Part shown: positions 22,805-34,301 of the stretch, in pieces
Layout of the letters: each line of letters starts with the position of its first letter
How positions within the stretch are numbered: the stretch's first letter is position 1
Made by a program: the position numbers and the translations under genes
Origin: Tragulus kanchil
Taxonomy: Eukaryota > Chordata > Mammalia > Artiodactyla > Tragulidae
Direction of reading: 5' to 3'
DNA length: 64,000 nt
Assembly: GCA_022376925.1 (NCBI GenBank)
Contig: JAIOJX010000006.1
Location: 56,756,658 to 56,820,657 of the forward strand
Notes under the pieces: model-generated
The model's database searches: none
The model's input: only the letters and a program-made list of their open reading frames with translations
Told to the model about the DNA's origin: nothing

Positions 22805-25079
22805 CCAGGCAGTCTGTGTTTTTTGGTTGGTACATTTAATCCATTTACATTTCAGGTAATTACCAATATGCATGATTTTATTACTATTTCTTAATTATTT
22901 GGGGTTTATTTTTTGTAGGTCTTTTCCTTCTCTCATGTTTCCTTTAGTATTTGTTGTAATGCTAGTTTCAGTTCAATTCAGTGCTTTAGTCATGTCTGAC
23001 TCTTTGCAACTCCATGGACTGCAGCAAGCCAGGCTTCCCTGTTCTTCATGATCCCCCAGAGCTTGCTCAAATTCATATCCATTAACTCAGTGATGCCATC
23101 CAACCATCTCTTCCTCTGTCATCCACTATTCCTTCTGCCTTCTATTTTTCCCAACATCAGGTTCTTTCCCAATGAGCCATCTCTTTGTATCAGGAGGTAT
23201 TTCAGTTGAGCTATTTCAAATATTAAAAGATGATGCTGTTAAACTGCTATATTCAATATGCCACCAAATCTGGAAAACTCAGAAGTGGCCTCAGGACAAG
23301 AAAAGTTCAGTTTTCATTTAAATCCCAAATAAGGAAACTGCAAAAGCCATTTTGGTGGTGCTGAATTCTCTTAACTATACGTTTCTGTTAAGCTTTTGAT
23401 TTCTCCATCAAATCTGAACAACTGTCTTGCTTGGTATAATATTTTTGTTGTAAGTTCTTCTTTTTCATCTCTTTGAATATATTGTGCCATTACCTTCTGT
23501 ATTGTAGAGTTTCTGTTGAGAAATGTGCTGATAACATTATGGAACCCTTGAATGTTATTTGTTATTTTTCTCTTGTTGCTTATAATATTTTACTTTTGTC
23601 TTTAATTTTCTTTGTCAAAAATTTTGAAAACCCAAGAAACTCCGAAGCTTGATTGTTATGGTTTTTGGTATCTTCTTCCTTGGGGTTTTCTTGCCTGGGA
23701 CTCTCTGTGATTCCTGGACTTGCTTTTTATTTCCTTTCTCATGTTAGGAATGTTTTCAGCTATTATTTCTTCAAATATTTTATCAGGCCCATCTCTTTTC
23801 TTCTTCTAGTGTCCCTTTAATGTGAATGTTGGCATATATAATGTTGTCCCAGAGGTCTCTTAGATTGTCTTCATTTCTTTTCATTCTTTTTCTGTTTCTA
23901 TAATCTAATTTATGGAAATGATTTCCACCATTCTGTCTTCCAGGCAGTCTGTGTTTTTTGGTTGGTACATTTAATCCATTTACATTTCAGGTAATTACCA
24001 ATATGCATGATTTTATTACTATTTCTTAATTATTTGGGGTTTATTTTTTGTAGGTCTTTTCCTTCTCTCATGTTTCCTTTAGTATTTGTTGTAATGCTAG
24101 TTTCAGTTCAATTCAGTGCTTTAGTCATGTCTGACTCTTTGCAACTCCATGGACTGCAGCAAGCCAGGCTTCCCTGTTCTTCATGATCCCCCAGAGCTTG
24201 CTCAAATTCATATCCATTAACTCAGTGATGCCATCCAACCATCTCTTCCTCTGTCATCCACTATTCCTTCTGCCTTCTATTTTTCCCAACATCAGGTTCT
24301 TTCCCAATGAGCCATCTCTTTGTATCAGGAGGTATTTCAGTTGAGCTATTTCAAATATTAAAAGATGATGCTGTTAAACTGCTATATTCAATATGCCACC
24401 AAATCTGGAAAACTCAGAAGTGGCCTCAGGACAAGAAAAGTTCAGTTTTCATTTAAATCCCAAATAAGGAAACTGCAAAAGCCATTTTGGTGGTGCTGAA
24501 TTCTCTTAACTATACGTTTCTGTTAAGCTTTTGATTTCTCCATCAAATCTGAACAACTGTCTTGCTTGGTATAATATTTTTGTTGTAAGTTCTTCTTTTT
24601 CATCTCTTTGAATATATTGTGCCATTACCTTCTGTATTGTAGAGTTTCTGTTGAGAAATGTGCTGATAACATTATGGAACCCTTGAATGTTATTTGTTAT
24701 TTTTCTCTTGTTGCTTATAATATTTTACTTTTGTCTTTAATTTTCTTTGTCAAAAATTTTGAAAACCCAAGAAACTCCGAAGCTTGATTGTTATGGTTTT
24801 TGGTATCTTCTTCCTTGGGGTTTTCTTGCCTGGGACTCTCTGTGATTCCTGGACTTGCTTTTTATTTCCTTTCTCATGTTAGGAATGTTTTCAGCTATTA
24901 TTTCTTCAAATATTTTATCAGGCCCATCTCTTTTCTTCTTCTAGTGTCCCTTTAATGTGAATGTTGGCATATATAATGTTGTCCCAGAGGTCTCTTAGAT
25001 TGTCTTCATTTCTTTTCATTCTTTTTCTGTTTCTATAATCTAATTTATGGAAATGATTTCCACCATTCTGTCTTCCAGG
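22805..25079. repeat. Block F: direct duplication, offset 1,135 bp
   Basis: Positions 22,805-23,939 recur at 23,940-25,079 with no spacer. The junction shares only 'tccagg' between the two flanks. The unit carries part of L1 ORF2, the twin-primed BovB and most of L1 ORF1, so L1 ORF1 appears about 1.1 kb too long unless one copy is removed. Confidence 0.95.
22967..23344. mobile_element. BovB insertion with 5' inversion, nested in L1
   Basis: The left part (22,967-23,197) is antisense BovB 3' end, starting 'ttcagttcaattcagtgctt' and passing 'catgtctgactctttgcaac'. The right part (23,199-23,344) is sense BovB RT region, with 'agatgatgctgttaaactgc' and 'actcagaagtggcc'. Opposite orientations of 3' and internal segments fit a 5'-inverted insertion by twin priming. 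L1 sequence flanks both sides. The duplicate lies at 24,102-24,479. Confidence 0.88.
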
Positions 25080-25306
25080 TCATTTATCTGTTCTTTTTGC
25101 CTGGTTATTTTGCTGTTCATTCCTCCTATTTTATTATTCATCTGCTTGTTCTTTAGTTCTTCTAGGTTTTTGGTAAACGTCTTGCATCTTATCCATTCTT
25201 TTTGTGAGATCATCTTCACCAGAACTATTCTGAATTCTTTTTCTGGAATTTTGTCTTCATTTTGTTGTTTTTCTGGGATTTTATCTTGTTCTTTCATCAG
25301 GGACAA
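25040..25306 (-). pseudogene. L1 ORF1 coiled-coil fragment
   Basis: This 88-codon minus-strand frame is rich in Lys, Glu and Gln, with the sequence 'QINDLEDRMVEI' near its end. That is the hallmark end of the L1 ORF1p coiled coil and also appears in the younger L1 ORF1 at 62,765. It lacks the RRM and C-terminal domain in frame and is a remnant of the antisense L1. Confidence 0.9.
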
Positions 25307-26014
25307 CTCCTCTGCATTTTCATTTTGTTAACTTTCTTTGATTGTAGTTTTCATTCTGGAGACTGTTGGATTATAGTTCTTCTTCTATCTTCTCTCTTGT
25401 GGATGAGACCAAGAGGTTTGTGCAAGCTCACTGAGGGTTGGGACTAGTGGTGGTAAAAACTAGGTGCTGCTCTGGTGGGCAAAGTAATGCCCAATAAAAC
25501 TAATATGCTCATCTGTTGATAGATTGGGAGGCTATCCCTCTCTGTCATTTGTTTGGCCTGAGATGACACAGCCCTGGAGTCCATAGACTATATGATAAGT
25601 TAATGGTGAAGAGGGCTTATCCAAGGGACATCACCCAAAATTGTTGCTAGCAGGGTTACCATCCTCATGGTGAGACACAGCCAAGCAGCACCTTCACAGA
25701 AGACTCTCCAACACTAGGAAGTCGTCATGGTCCAATATCCTATGAAGTTACTGTTTCTTTCCCTTGACACAAGGTTTTGCTTGTGTCCTCCAAGAGTAGA
25801 GTTTCTGTTTTCCCCAGTCCTGTGGAAATCCTACAATCAAATTTCACTGATCTTCAAAGTCAGCTTCCCTTAAGATTTGTAGTACTTTTGCCAGATTCTC
25901 AACCGAGAAGACTGATGCTGGGCTCAGAACCTTCACAACAGTAAGAAAGTTTTTTGATATTATTGCTCTCTAATTTGTGGGTTGACCAACTGATGGATTT
26001 GGGATTTAATTTTA

Positions 26015-28163
26015 TCATGATTACACCCTCCCTAACATCTTATTGAAGCTTCTCTTTTGTCTTTGGTCATAGGGTATCATGTTTTGGTGGATTCCATGTC
26101 ATTCTGTCAATGGCCATTCAACAGCTTGCTTGATTTCTGTGCTTTCACAGGAGGAGATGAGTGCAGGTCCTTCTACTCTGCCATCTTTGATGGGGATGTC
26201 TTAGCTAAATCACATCCCTAAATATGATGTGATTAGATGCTTCGCTAAATTCCCTAAATTCATCTTATTTTTTTAAATTAATGTTGAATTGTCCACTAGA
26301 AAGTTTGTCAAATGCAAAATTTCAGGACCAGAGTCACCAGGCCCCATCTAGATCTGTTAAATAAAAATCTAGCTATAAGTCCAAGTTATTTGCTTTCTGA
26401 CTGGGCTCCAGGTAAATTTTATGGTTTTCCAATGCTTGAAGAATTCTGATGTATGATGCGAGTTAAAAATATCCAAAATCTACCCAGATATTATTTTTTA
26501 AGGATCAATAAGCCTTCAGAATGCAGGAAAGCAGTCCTATCTTGACCTACAGCCATTCCAATACAAACCTTCTCCGACTTTCACTTTAATCATAGGGAAA
26601 ATACTTCTCCAGATATTTCCTTATTTTTCAGAGTTTTATAAAACTCCAAACAAACCTCTCTCCATCCCTATACACACTCACACCAAATGCTGACAATCAT
26701 CTGACATCGTAGGTATCCAGTGATCCATCGTTTCTTACCAAATACATCCAAGTACATTCATTGTGGACAGTGGTTTAAAGGTTCAAATGGAAACAAGTTT
26801 AACCTCAGTACTTATTGATAAAACTACTTCAAAAACTCCTCATTCTTTTTTTTTTTAAATCTGTCTAATTACACTAATTTTGATTGATATTTCTGTCCTA
26901 AATACTACTTTCAAGAATGTCTCTACACTGTTCAGGTGACACAGCATGTTGAAAAAGAGGTCATGCATATAAAGAGAACAGTGATTTAACCTAAGAACTA
27001 CTCTCAAATGAGATGAAATAAGTTATTGCTGAACAAGGAAGATCTTCTGATAAAACTCACGGTAGATCTATTAATTCCATCAGTTCTGTCCATGAATCAC
27101 TTCATGATTACACCCTCCCTAACATCTTATTGAAGCTTCTCTTTTGTCTTTGGTCATAGGGTATCATGTTTTGGTGGATTCCATGTCATTCTGTCAATGG
27201 CCATTCAACAGCTTGCTTGATTTCTGTGCTTTCACAGGAGGAGATGAGTGCAGGTCCTTCTACTCTGCCATCTTTGATGGGGATGTCTTAGCTAAATCAC
27301 ATCCCTAAATATGATGTGATTAGATGCTTCGCTAAATTCCCTAAATTCATCTTATTTTTTTAAATTAATGTTGAATTGTCCACTAGAAAGTTTGTCAAAT
27401 GCAAAATTTCAGGACCAGAGTCACCAGGCCCCATCTAGATCTGTTAAATAAAAATCTAGCTATAAGTCCAAGTTATTTGCTTTCTGACTGGGCTCCAGGT
27501 AAATTTTATGGTTTTCCAATGCTTGAAGAATTCTGATGTATGATGCGAGTTAAAAATATCCAAAATCTACCCAGATATTATTTTTTAAGGATCAATAAGC
27601 CTTCAGAATGCAGGAAAGCAGTCCTATCTTGACCTACAGCCATTCCAATACAAACCTTCTCCGACTTTCACTTTAATCATAGGGAAAATACTTCTCCAGA
27701 TATTTCCTTATTTTTCAGAGTTTTATAAAACTCCAAACAAACCTCTCTCCATCCCTATACACACTCACACCAAATGCTGACAATCATCTGACATCGTAGG
27801 TATCCAGTGATCCATCGTTTCTTACCAAATACATCCAAGTACATTCATTGTGGACAGTGGTTTAAAGGTTCAAATGGAAACAAGTTTAACCTCAGTACTT
27901 ATTGATAAAACTACTTCAAAAACTCCTCATTCTTTTTTTTTTAAATCTGTCTAATTACACTAATTTTGATTGATATTTCTGTCCTAAATACTACTTTCAA
28001 GAATGTCTCTACACTGTTCAGGTGACACAGCATGTTGAAAAAGAGGTCATGCATATAAAGAGAACAGTGATTTAACCTAAGAACTACTCTCAAATGAGAT
28101 GAAATAAGTTATTGCTGAACAAGGAAGATCTTCTGATAAAACTCACGGTAGATCTATTAATTC
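26015..28163. repeat. Block G: direct duplication, offset 1,087 bp
   Basis: Positions 26,015-27,077 recur at 27,102-28,163. The unit runs from the 5' UTR of the antisense L1 into unrelated flanking DNA. The T run near 26,846 has ten bases against nine near 27,933. A 24-base spacer (27,078-27,101) looks like a garbled version of neighbouring sequence near 28,165-28,195. Confidence 0.94.
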
Positions 28164-28288
28164 ACATTCCAGTTCCTGTCCATGAATCACATTCATGTAG
28201 AAAGCAATATTATCATGGCTTAAGATTGGTTATCATAAGAGTTATTAAATATTGAGATGTGTTAGCAAATTATATATAGATATAGATG
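26206..28288. other. Unrecognised intergenic DNA
   Basis: Outside the L1 5' end I recognise no repeat family, coding frame or RNA gene. Much of the interval is present twice through block G. Confidence 0.5.
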
Positions 28289-28495
28289 AATTTCCCTGGT
28301 GGCTCACTTGCAAAGAATCCACCTGCAATGCAGGAGACATATGTTCAGTCCCTGGGTAAAGAATATCCCCTGGTGAAGGAAATGGCAACCCACTCCAGTA
28401 TTTTGGTTTAGGAAATTCCATGGACAGAGGAGCCTGGAAGCCTATAGTTTATGGGATCGCTAAAGAGATCACTAAATGACTTAGGAACTAATAAC
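28289..28495 (+). mobile_element. Bov-tA type SINE, sense
   Basis: The head is 'ttccctggtggctcacttgc', followed by 'aagaatccacctgcaatgca', a weak B box 'gttcagtccctgggt', 'aatggcaacccactccagta' and the tail 'atggacagaggagcctgg'. The second copy at 29,375-29,581 comes from block H. A short GATA run follows at about 28,508-28,521. Confidence 0.92.
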
Positions 28496-29200
28496 CCCAA
28501 GAGAGACAGATAGATAGATAAACATTTTTGTACATCAAAATTTTGTTGTAAACCCTCAAGTTAGAAGTGGCAACTAAAATTTTCTTTCTCCTATATAGTA
28601 GATGGTCCTGTAACATCTTCAATATTATGGACCTAATACCATACCTTTATCCACCACTGTCATCCTAATTTATTTCATGCTTTGATCAATATGAATAACT
28701 CAATTTTCTTTGCAAACTTTCTATACCTACCATTCGCATTTGTATAAATAATACAAATTGCATTTGTATAAATGCAAATTATTCCAGTTATTTGTCTCCC
28801 TGGAATCCATCCATTCACTATTTATAAAATAATTATTAAGAGTCTACTCTTATTTAGAAAATGTTTTCCAGAGTTTCCTGATTTATCAGAACTTTATATC
28901 TGTCCCCAGGGAATAGTGAATGTTTGCTGTTTTTTCAGTAAACACATAATTAGTGCTAAATCATATTAGTTGTCACAAAAATGGGTAGCTTCAAGGCATA
29001 AGTTATAAAGCTACAGTAATTTGGACAATGTCATATCATTAAAAGAATGCATAAATAGATAAGTGAAATATAATAGAGAACCCAGAAAGGGGCAAAGGCA
29101 ACATAGTGGAGCAAAGATAGTCTCTTTAACAAATCGTGCTGTACCAAGTGGACATCCACATATAAAAACATGAATCTGCACACAGTTATTACACTTATCA
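28496..29200. other. Unrecognised AT-rich DNA
   Basis: No repeat family or gene is recognised. The sequence holds a small local repeat, 'atacaaattgcatttgtata' near 28,750, an imperfect palindrome. It is repeated at 29,582-30,287. Confidence 0.5.
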
Positions 29201-30289
29201 CTGAACAAGGAAGATCTTCTGATAAAACTCACGGTAGATCTATTAATTCACATTCCAGTTCCTGTCCATGAATCACATTCATGTAGAAAGCAATATTATC
29301 ATGGCTTAAGATTGGTTATCATAAGAGTTATTAAATATTGAGATGTGTTAGCAAATTATATATAGATATAGATGAATTTCCCTGGTGGCTCACTTGCAAA
29401 GAATCCACCTGCAATGCAGGAGACATATGTTCAGTCCCTGGGTAAAGAATATCCCCTGGTGAAGGAAATGGCAACCCACTCCAGTATTTTGGTTTAGGAA
29501 ATTCCATGGACAGAGGAGCCTGGAAGCCTATAGTTTATGGGATCGCTAAAGAGATCACTAAATGACTTAGGAACTAATAACCCCAAGAGAGACAGATAGA
29601 TAGATAAACATTTTTGTACATCAAAATTTTGTTGTAAACCCTCAAGTTAGAAGTGGCAACTAAAATTTTCTTTCTCCTATATAGTAGATGGTCCTGTAAC
29701 ATCTTCAATATTATGGACCTAATACCATACCTTTATCCACCACTGTCATCCTAATTTATTTCATGCTTTGATCAATATGAATAACTCAATTTTCTTTGCA
29801 AACTTTCTATACCTACCATTCGCATTTGTATAAATAATACAAATTGCATTTGTATAAATGCAAATTATTCCAGTTATTTGTCTCCCTGGAATCCATCCAT
29901 TCACTATTTATAAAATAATTATTAAGAGTCTACTCTTATTTAGAAAATGTTTTCCAGAGTTTCCTGATTTATCAGAACTTTATATCTGTCCCCAGGGAAT
30001 AGTGAATGTTTGCTGTTTTTTCAGTAAACACATAATTAGTGCTAAATCATATTAGTTGTCACAAAAATGGGTAGCTTCAAGGCATAAGTTATAAAGCTAC
30101 AGTAATTTGGACAATGTCATATCATTAAAAGAATGCATAAATAGATAAGTGAAATATAATAGAGAACCCAGAAAGGGGCAAAGGCAACATAGTGGAGCAA
30201 AGATAGTCTCTTTAACAAATCGTGCTGTACCAAGTGGACATCCACATATAAAAACATGAATCTGCACACAGTTATTACACTTATCACAT

Positions 30290-31090
30290 TAATTAACTCA
30301 AAATGGAAGGTAGACCTAAATGTAAAATAGAAAGCTATATAACTCCTAGAAGATAACATAAGAGAAAACCTAGATGACCTGGCTATAGTGTTCATTTTTT
30401 TGGATAGCACCACCAATGATACAATCTATGAAAGAAAGAACTGATAAACTGGACTTTATTAAAATTAATAATTTCTAATCAGAGAAATATAATTCCGAGA
30501 TAATTAGAAGACATATCACAGACTGGGAGAAAATATTTTGGAAAATATATCTGATAAAAATTATTATCTAAAACATTAAAATAACTCAACAGCAAAGAAA
30601 TATCCAATTTAAAAATTGATCTAAAGCATTAATGCATACTTCACAAAGAGGATATATAGATTGCAAATAAACATATTACTAGATAGGCCAGATGATATAT
30701 CATAAGGGAAATGCAAATTCACAGTTAGGTACCACCATAAATTTATTCAAATAATGGAAGTTCTGAACACTGACTGTGGCACTGGTAAGGATGTGAAGCA
30801 AAAAGAACTGAAATCATTGGGGGCAAAAATAAAAATGGAAGATAGTTTGGTTGTTACTTACACAACTATACACATTCTTATGATACAATCTATTCAGTAA
30901 TCAATAGTTATCCAAGGAGCTGAAAATATATATCTGTGCAAAAATTTGCACGTGGAAGCAAGTGAGATGGCCTAAAGTAGGGGAATAAATAAATAAACTG
31001 GTCCATTCAGAAAATGGAATATTATTAAAGAAATGTTATTGAATCATGATAAGATATGGAGAAATCTTAGATACATGGTACTAAGTGAAA
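30290..31090 (+). mobile_element. Old L1 ORF2 C-terminus and 3' UTR, sense, left of provirus
   Basis: Sense L1 opens with 'tcaaaatggaaggtagacct' and passes 'gactgggagaaaatattttg', 'gggaaatgcaaattcacagt' and 'aatattattaaagaaatg' before stopping at 'tactaagtgaaa' (31,090). The expected continuation reappears at about 36,375 ('ctgaaaaagctgcagactgc'). The copy is more diverged than other L1s here, consistent with an older L1M-like subfamily. Confidence 0.8.
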
Positions 31091-31597
31091 TGAAAGGGGT
31101 GAATAGGCAGACTTGACAAGGAGGTCATTGGTTTCTAAGGAGAAGGAAGAGAAAGAAACATTTTCTAGTTTAAAATGTTTGCCATGTTAAAGATCTACTC
31201 TGAAGCTAACTATATTTTCTTATGAAGGCAAAGTATTTTAAACTGGAATATCTCATCTAGTCTAGATGGCCAGAGACCATTCTCTGGCTAATCTTATTTA
31301 ATGTTGTGGTTGTGGGCTTAAGAAGGCCTTTACAGTCTTAAGATATTCTTTTGATCTATTGTTAATAATCAACTGGAAAGTACAAAATGCCTTGTCTAAA
31401 GTAGCATTTGGGGCTACTCTTCTATCCTTCTTACACTGCTTGTGCTGAAAGCTTTCTGTATCCTTTTTTCCCTTAATAAACTTTTCCTGCACTAAGTTTG
31501 AGTGTTCAAAGTCAAGTCTTTTTGATCCCAATGTGAAATATTCTCCTTTGGAGATCAAGAACCTGACGCCATACACAGTAAGCAATCTACCATCATC
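31091..31597 (+). repeat. 5' LTR of a class I (gammaretrovirus-like) provirus
   Basis: It starts with TG at 31,091, has a polyadenylation signal AATAAA at 31,475-31,480, and ends near 31,597 just before the primer-binding site. The partner LTR at 35,883-36,365 is alignable along its length, sharing 'catctagtctagatggc' and 'ttaagatattcttttgatct', but differs by many substitutions and small gaps. By eye the divergence is well above 10%, so the insertion is old. The exact 3' edge is uncertain. Confidence 0.88.
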
Positions 31598-31605
31598 CAT
31601 CGTAA

Positions 31606-31623
31606 TGGACGCTCGTCCAGGAT
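31606..31623 (+). other. Retroviral primer-binding site, tRNA-Pro type
   Basis: The 18 bases 'tggacgctcgtccaggat' lie about 8 bases after the LTR end and match the tRNA-Pro complementary site typical of gammaretroviruses at about 15 of 18 positions. The position and match together support class I assignment. Confidence 0.8.
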
Positions 31624-31739
31624 CTTCAAGACCTTGTAAGGAAGCTCAGAACTTCAGTTTTTCTGTCTTCATACATTTTCTCCTTTACTTTATTAACCCT
31701 ACATTATGCTAGTGTGTGAGTGCAATATGCTTGAGACGT

Positions 31740-32064
31740 ATAAAGTGAGTATGGGGCTTCCCTGGTGGTCCAGTGGGTAAGGACACCGCCTTGCAGTGCA
31801 AGGGGAGCCAGTTCGATACCTGGTCTGGGAAGATCCCACGTGCCGTGGAGCAGCTGGACTGATGTGTCCAATTACCGAGCCGGGGCGCCCAGAGCCGGTG
31901 CTCTGTGACAACAGAGGCCGCCGCGATGGGAGGCCCACATGGGCCACAGAACAAAGATGGATGAAAACTAGATAAATGGAAGACCAAGGGAAGTGGCCCA
32001 CCCGCCCCCTCCCTCCCCAACCTGCCCCCTCCAATAAATAAATAAATAAATAAAGTGAGTATGG
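31740..32064 (+). mobile_element. CHR-derived SINE with 15-bp target-site duplication, in provirus leader
   Basis: The SINE runs from 'ggcttccctggtggtccag' (31,755) to an AATA-repeat tail at 32,050. It is flanked by 'ataaagtgagtatgg' at 31,740-31,754 and 32,050-32,064, a perfect 15-bp target-site duplication. The tail has an unusual C-rich stretch (near 31,999-32,030) before the AATA run, also seen in antisense form at 21,430-21,475. It postdates the provirus. Confidence 0.96.
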
Positions 32065-33107
32065 AGAACATTTTTGCGGTTTTGTATACATGCCTTATAT
32101 AGCTGAAGGAAGACCCAAAACGGAACCCTGGTGTGAGACTTATACAGTTCCCCCAATGTCAAGAGGTGTTCTCTGTTCCCACAAGGAGTCCAAACAAAAA
32201 AAGATGGATGAAGCATGTGGACTGAATTCTCCTTTCTCAGTCAACTTTTCTAGGTCTCTTTGACCATATAATAATTATCTGAAAATTCAAATTACTAACC
32301 TAATCTGCCAGACTGTGAATTTTCAAGGGACTTATGATTTGTGCTGTTTTTATATACTTTTGCTTAGGCCTCAAGCTTGGTTCAACAGACTGATGGCTTT
32401 TCAATTCTGTGGATGATAATGCATGGCTGTTCTTTGTGGGTGAATCCCTAGCTCCAGGAACATCTCTTATGGTAGAAATTTCTCTGGCAGTCTGCATGAG
32501 TGCCCAGAGACCTAGAGTCAAGGCCTTGTCATGGCTATGCCTCCAGACTCTACAGACAGAGGCGTTGCTAACAAGTGAGAGATATTTGAGAATCCAGGTC
32601 TGGAATCCTAAGATTTGGCTAGATTAGAAGTATAGCAAGCTTCTCCCTTTGGTAACGCTAGCTCTCAGCAGACCAGAGAAAACTCTCCAATGTCTTCTGT
32701 CCCAACTCCTTAGGTATTCTTTTTGTGGAATCAGTAGAAATGAATTAGAAGGATTGACCCTAATATCTCAAGAATGTAAAAGGTTTCTGCTATCACATTT
32801 GCTGGTGTAGTGACACTCAGAAGAGACATTTTAGGTTTCTTGTTTGCTACTTTATGGTTTAACGCTTTTACTATGGTCAGGAATGTACTCTAAAATATGC
32901 ACAGAGACATAAGAGAAGGGTGTTTCCCCTTGCTATTTTGGCAAAGGAAACATTCTGGAAAGCTACTTTGTTGCACACTGGGTGGCACCATAAGAGAAAG
33001 GCAAATCAAGAGAGCAGTTTGCCAATGAGGAACTGAAAATTTGGGATGCTTCCAGGTCTACCCCCTGCTGCATCTCCACCTTTGCTCAATGGGTAGGAGG
33101 AGTGACA
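32065..33107 (+). other. Provirus leader, no recognised gene
   Basis: This is internal proviral sequence between the SINE and the gag start. It is close to 1 kb, long for a simple gammaretroviral leader (usually 0.4-0.7 kb). No further repeat is seen, and open frames of 60-82 codons on either strand do not resemble proteins I know. Confidence 0.5.
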
Positions 33108-33320
33108 ATGGGTGCCTGCGTCAGTAAGGGACAGGCTAATTCTGATCAGAAAGAGAAGCTTAGGTGCATGGTCTGTTGTCACCACCATCTAGAGCAGAAA
33201 AGGATGCCTTTGGTGGAAAAAGTCAAGGACACCAGACACTGCTTTTTTCTTACAGATGGGAGAGTCACAAAGTTCCAAGACTCCCAACCTCTTGAGTCGT
33301 ATCTTGAGAAACCTGGATAA
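33108..33320 (+). pseudogene. Retroviral gag N-terminus (matrix) remnant
   Basis: The frame starts Met-Gly-Ala-Cys at 33,108, giving a Gly-2 myristoylation-type N-terminus expected of retroviral matrix proteins, and is open for 71 codons before a stop. Recognition rests on position after the leader, the N-terminal motif and the nucleocapsid found downstream. The rest of gag (about 33,320-33,950) is out of frame or deleted, and the gag span of about 0.9 kb is roughly half the usual length. It cannot give a working protein. Confidence 0.6.
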
Positions 33321-33959
33321 ATTTGATCCCCAGAGCTTAAGTAGACACACTTTACTTTCTTTTGCAAATCTGCATGGTCACAGTATCCAGTAAAGGGTGA
33401 CAAACATTGGTTAGTTAAAGGGTCTTAATTACAATACTGTTTCACAATTAGATTTGTTTCATAGAAGGAAGGGAAATAGGTAGACATGCTATAGATATTT
33501 CTCTTTTCCCCTCTGTGAGACACGCCAGACTTATTATGTCCTAAGGGTGCACACTTGGATGTAAAGGCTTCAACTCCCTCCCATCCTTTCCTCTTCCCTG
33601 GATGAGAAAGAGGATGAGATGGAGAATTAGGCACAAGATAATGATAAGAAAAAGCAGGTTTATGCAATCTGTCCCTGAAAATGCATGAGAAAGGATAGCT
33701 AGAGAGGCTGAGCAAGAGCTATACAAATTACTTTTTCTTTAGGAGGCATCCAGATATCTGCTGTAAATTACTAAAACAGGCTTTTGGACCAACTCAGTCT
33801 TTACAAAAGTCATTGCAGCTGACTCAGACAGTATATTATAGTAGGCAATATGAGGATGAAAAACAAACAAGAAAAGGACAAAGGAAAAGTATGAACCTAA
33901 AGGCTGTTGGATCTGCTATGAATCAGCCTGGAACAAAATATCCAGAGGAACACAGGTGA

Positions 33960-34301
33960 ATGGGATTGACTTTCTATCACTGTGGAAAGGAGGGACATTT
34001 CAAGCAACATTGCCCTCAGGCATCTAGGCTGCCCCTTGTTCCTTGTTCGGTCTGTCAAGGACCACACTCGAAGAGAAACTACCCCCAGAGGTGTAGATCC
34101 CAGGGCTCAGACTGTCAGGACAATAAGGACAGAAGGTGCCCAGGGTTCTCCACACAAGCTCCCATCCTAATAACACCCGAGGAACCCCAGGTATTGATAA
34201 CTGTAGGGGGCCAATCAGTCAATTTCCTTTTGGCCATTGGGACAACTTTGTGCTCAGCAATGCCCCTGGCCTGCTTCCTTCTCAATCCACTCCTGTCATA
34301 G
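33960..34301 (+). pseudogene. Retroviral nucleocapsid and protease remnant
   Basis: A 113-codon open frame. Residues 4-18 form a CCHC zinc knuckle of the gammaretroviral single-knuckle type, but the first Cys is replaced (Phe-Tyr-His-Cys-Gly). From about residue 73 the frame resembles the gammaretroviral protease N-terminus, with the proline-rich entry 'PEEPQVLI', but the catalytic Asp-Thr-Gly is changed to Ala-Ile-Gly. The gag stop codon between the two domains is not seen in this frame. Zinc binding and protease activity are both lost. Confidence 0.85.

Larger units (their letters stand above)
17279..26205 (-). mobile_element. Near full-length L1, antisense, with nested insertions
   Basis: Read on the minus strand, the 5' end near 26,205 ('ggacatccccatcaaagatg') leads through a 5' UTR (26,205-25,330) and an ORF1 coiled-coil region (88-codon frame at 25,306-25,040). 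The ORF1 C-terminal part ends near 23,345 and ORF2 spans about 22,950-19,400, with an endonuclease frame at 22,675-22,418. The 3' UTR ends in a T run at 17,281-17,290 on the plus strand. It is interrupted by BovB (17,340-18,430), Bov-tA (18,968-19,174), a CHR-like SINE (21,399-21,729), a second BovB (22,967-23,344) and duplication block F. Without these it is about 5.8 kb. Many stops show it is inactive. Confidence 0.8.
28115..30287. repeat. Block H: direct duplication, offset 1,086 bp
   Basis: Positions 28,115-29,201 recur at 29,201-30,287 with no spacer and no visible difference. The unit includes a whole Bov-tA SINE and a GATA-rich stretch. Block H begins inside the last 50 bases of block G copy 2, so the blocks chain. 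Confidence 0.95.

Noticed and set aside
28508..28521. GATA-repeat microsatellite
   Set aside because: Only about three units; too short to annotate separately.
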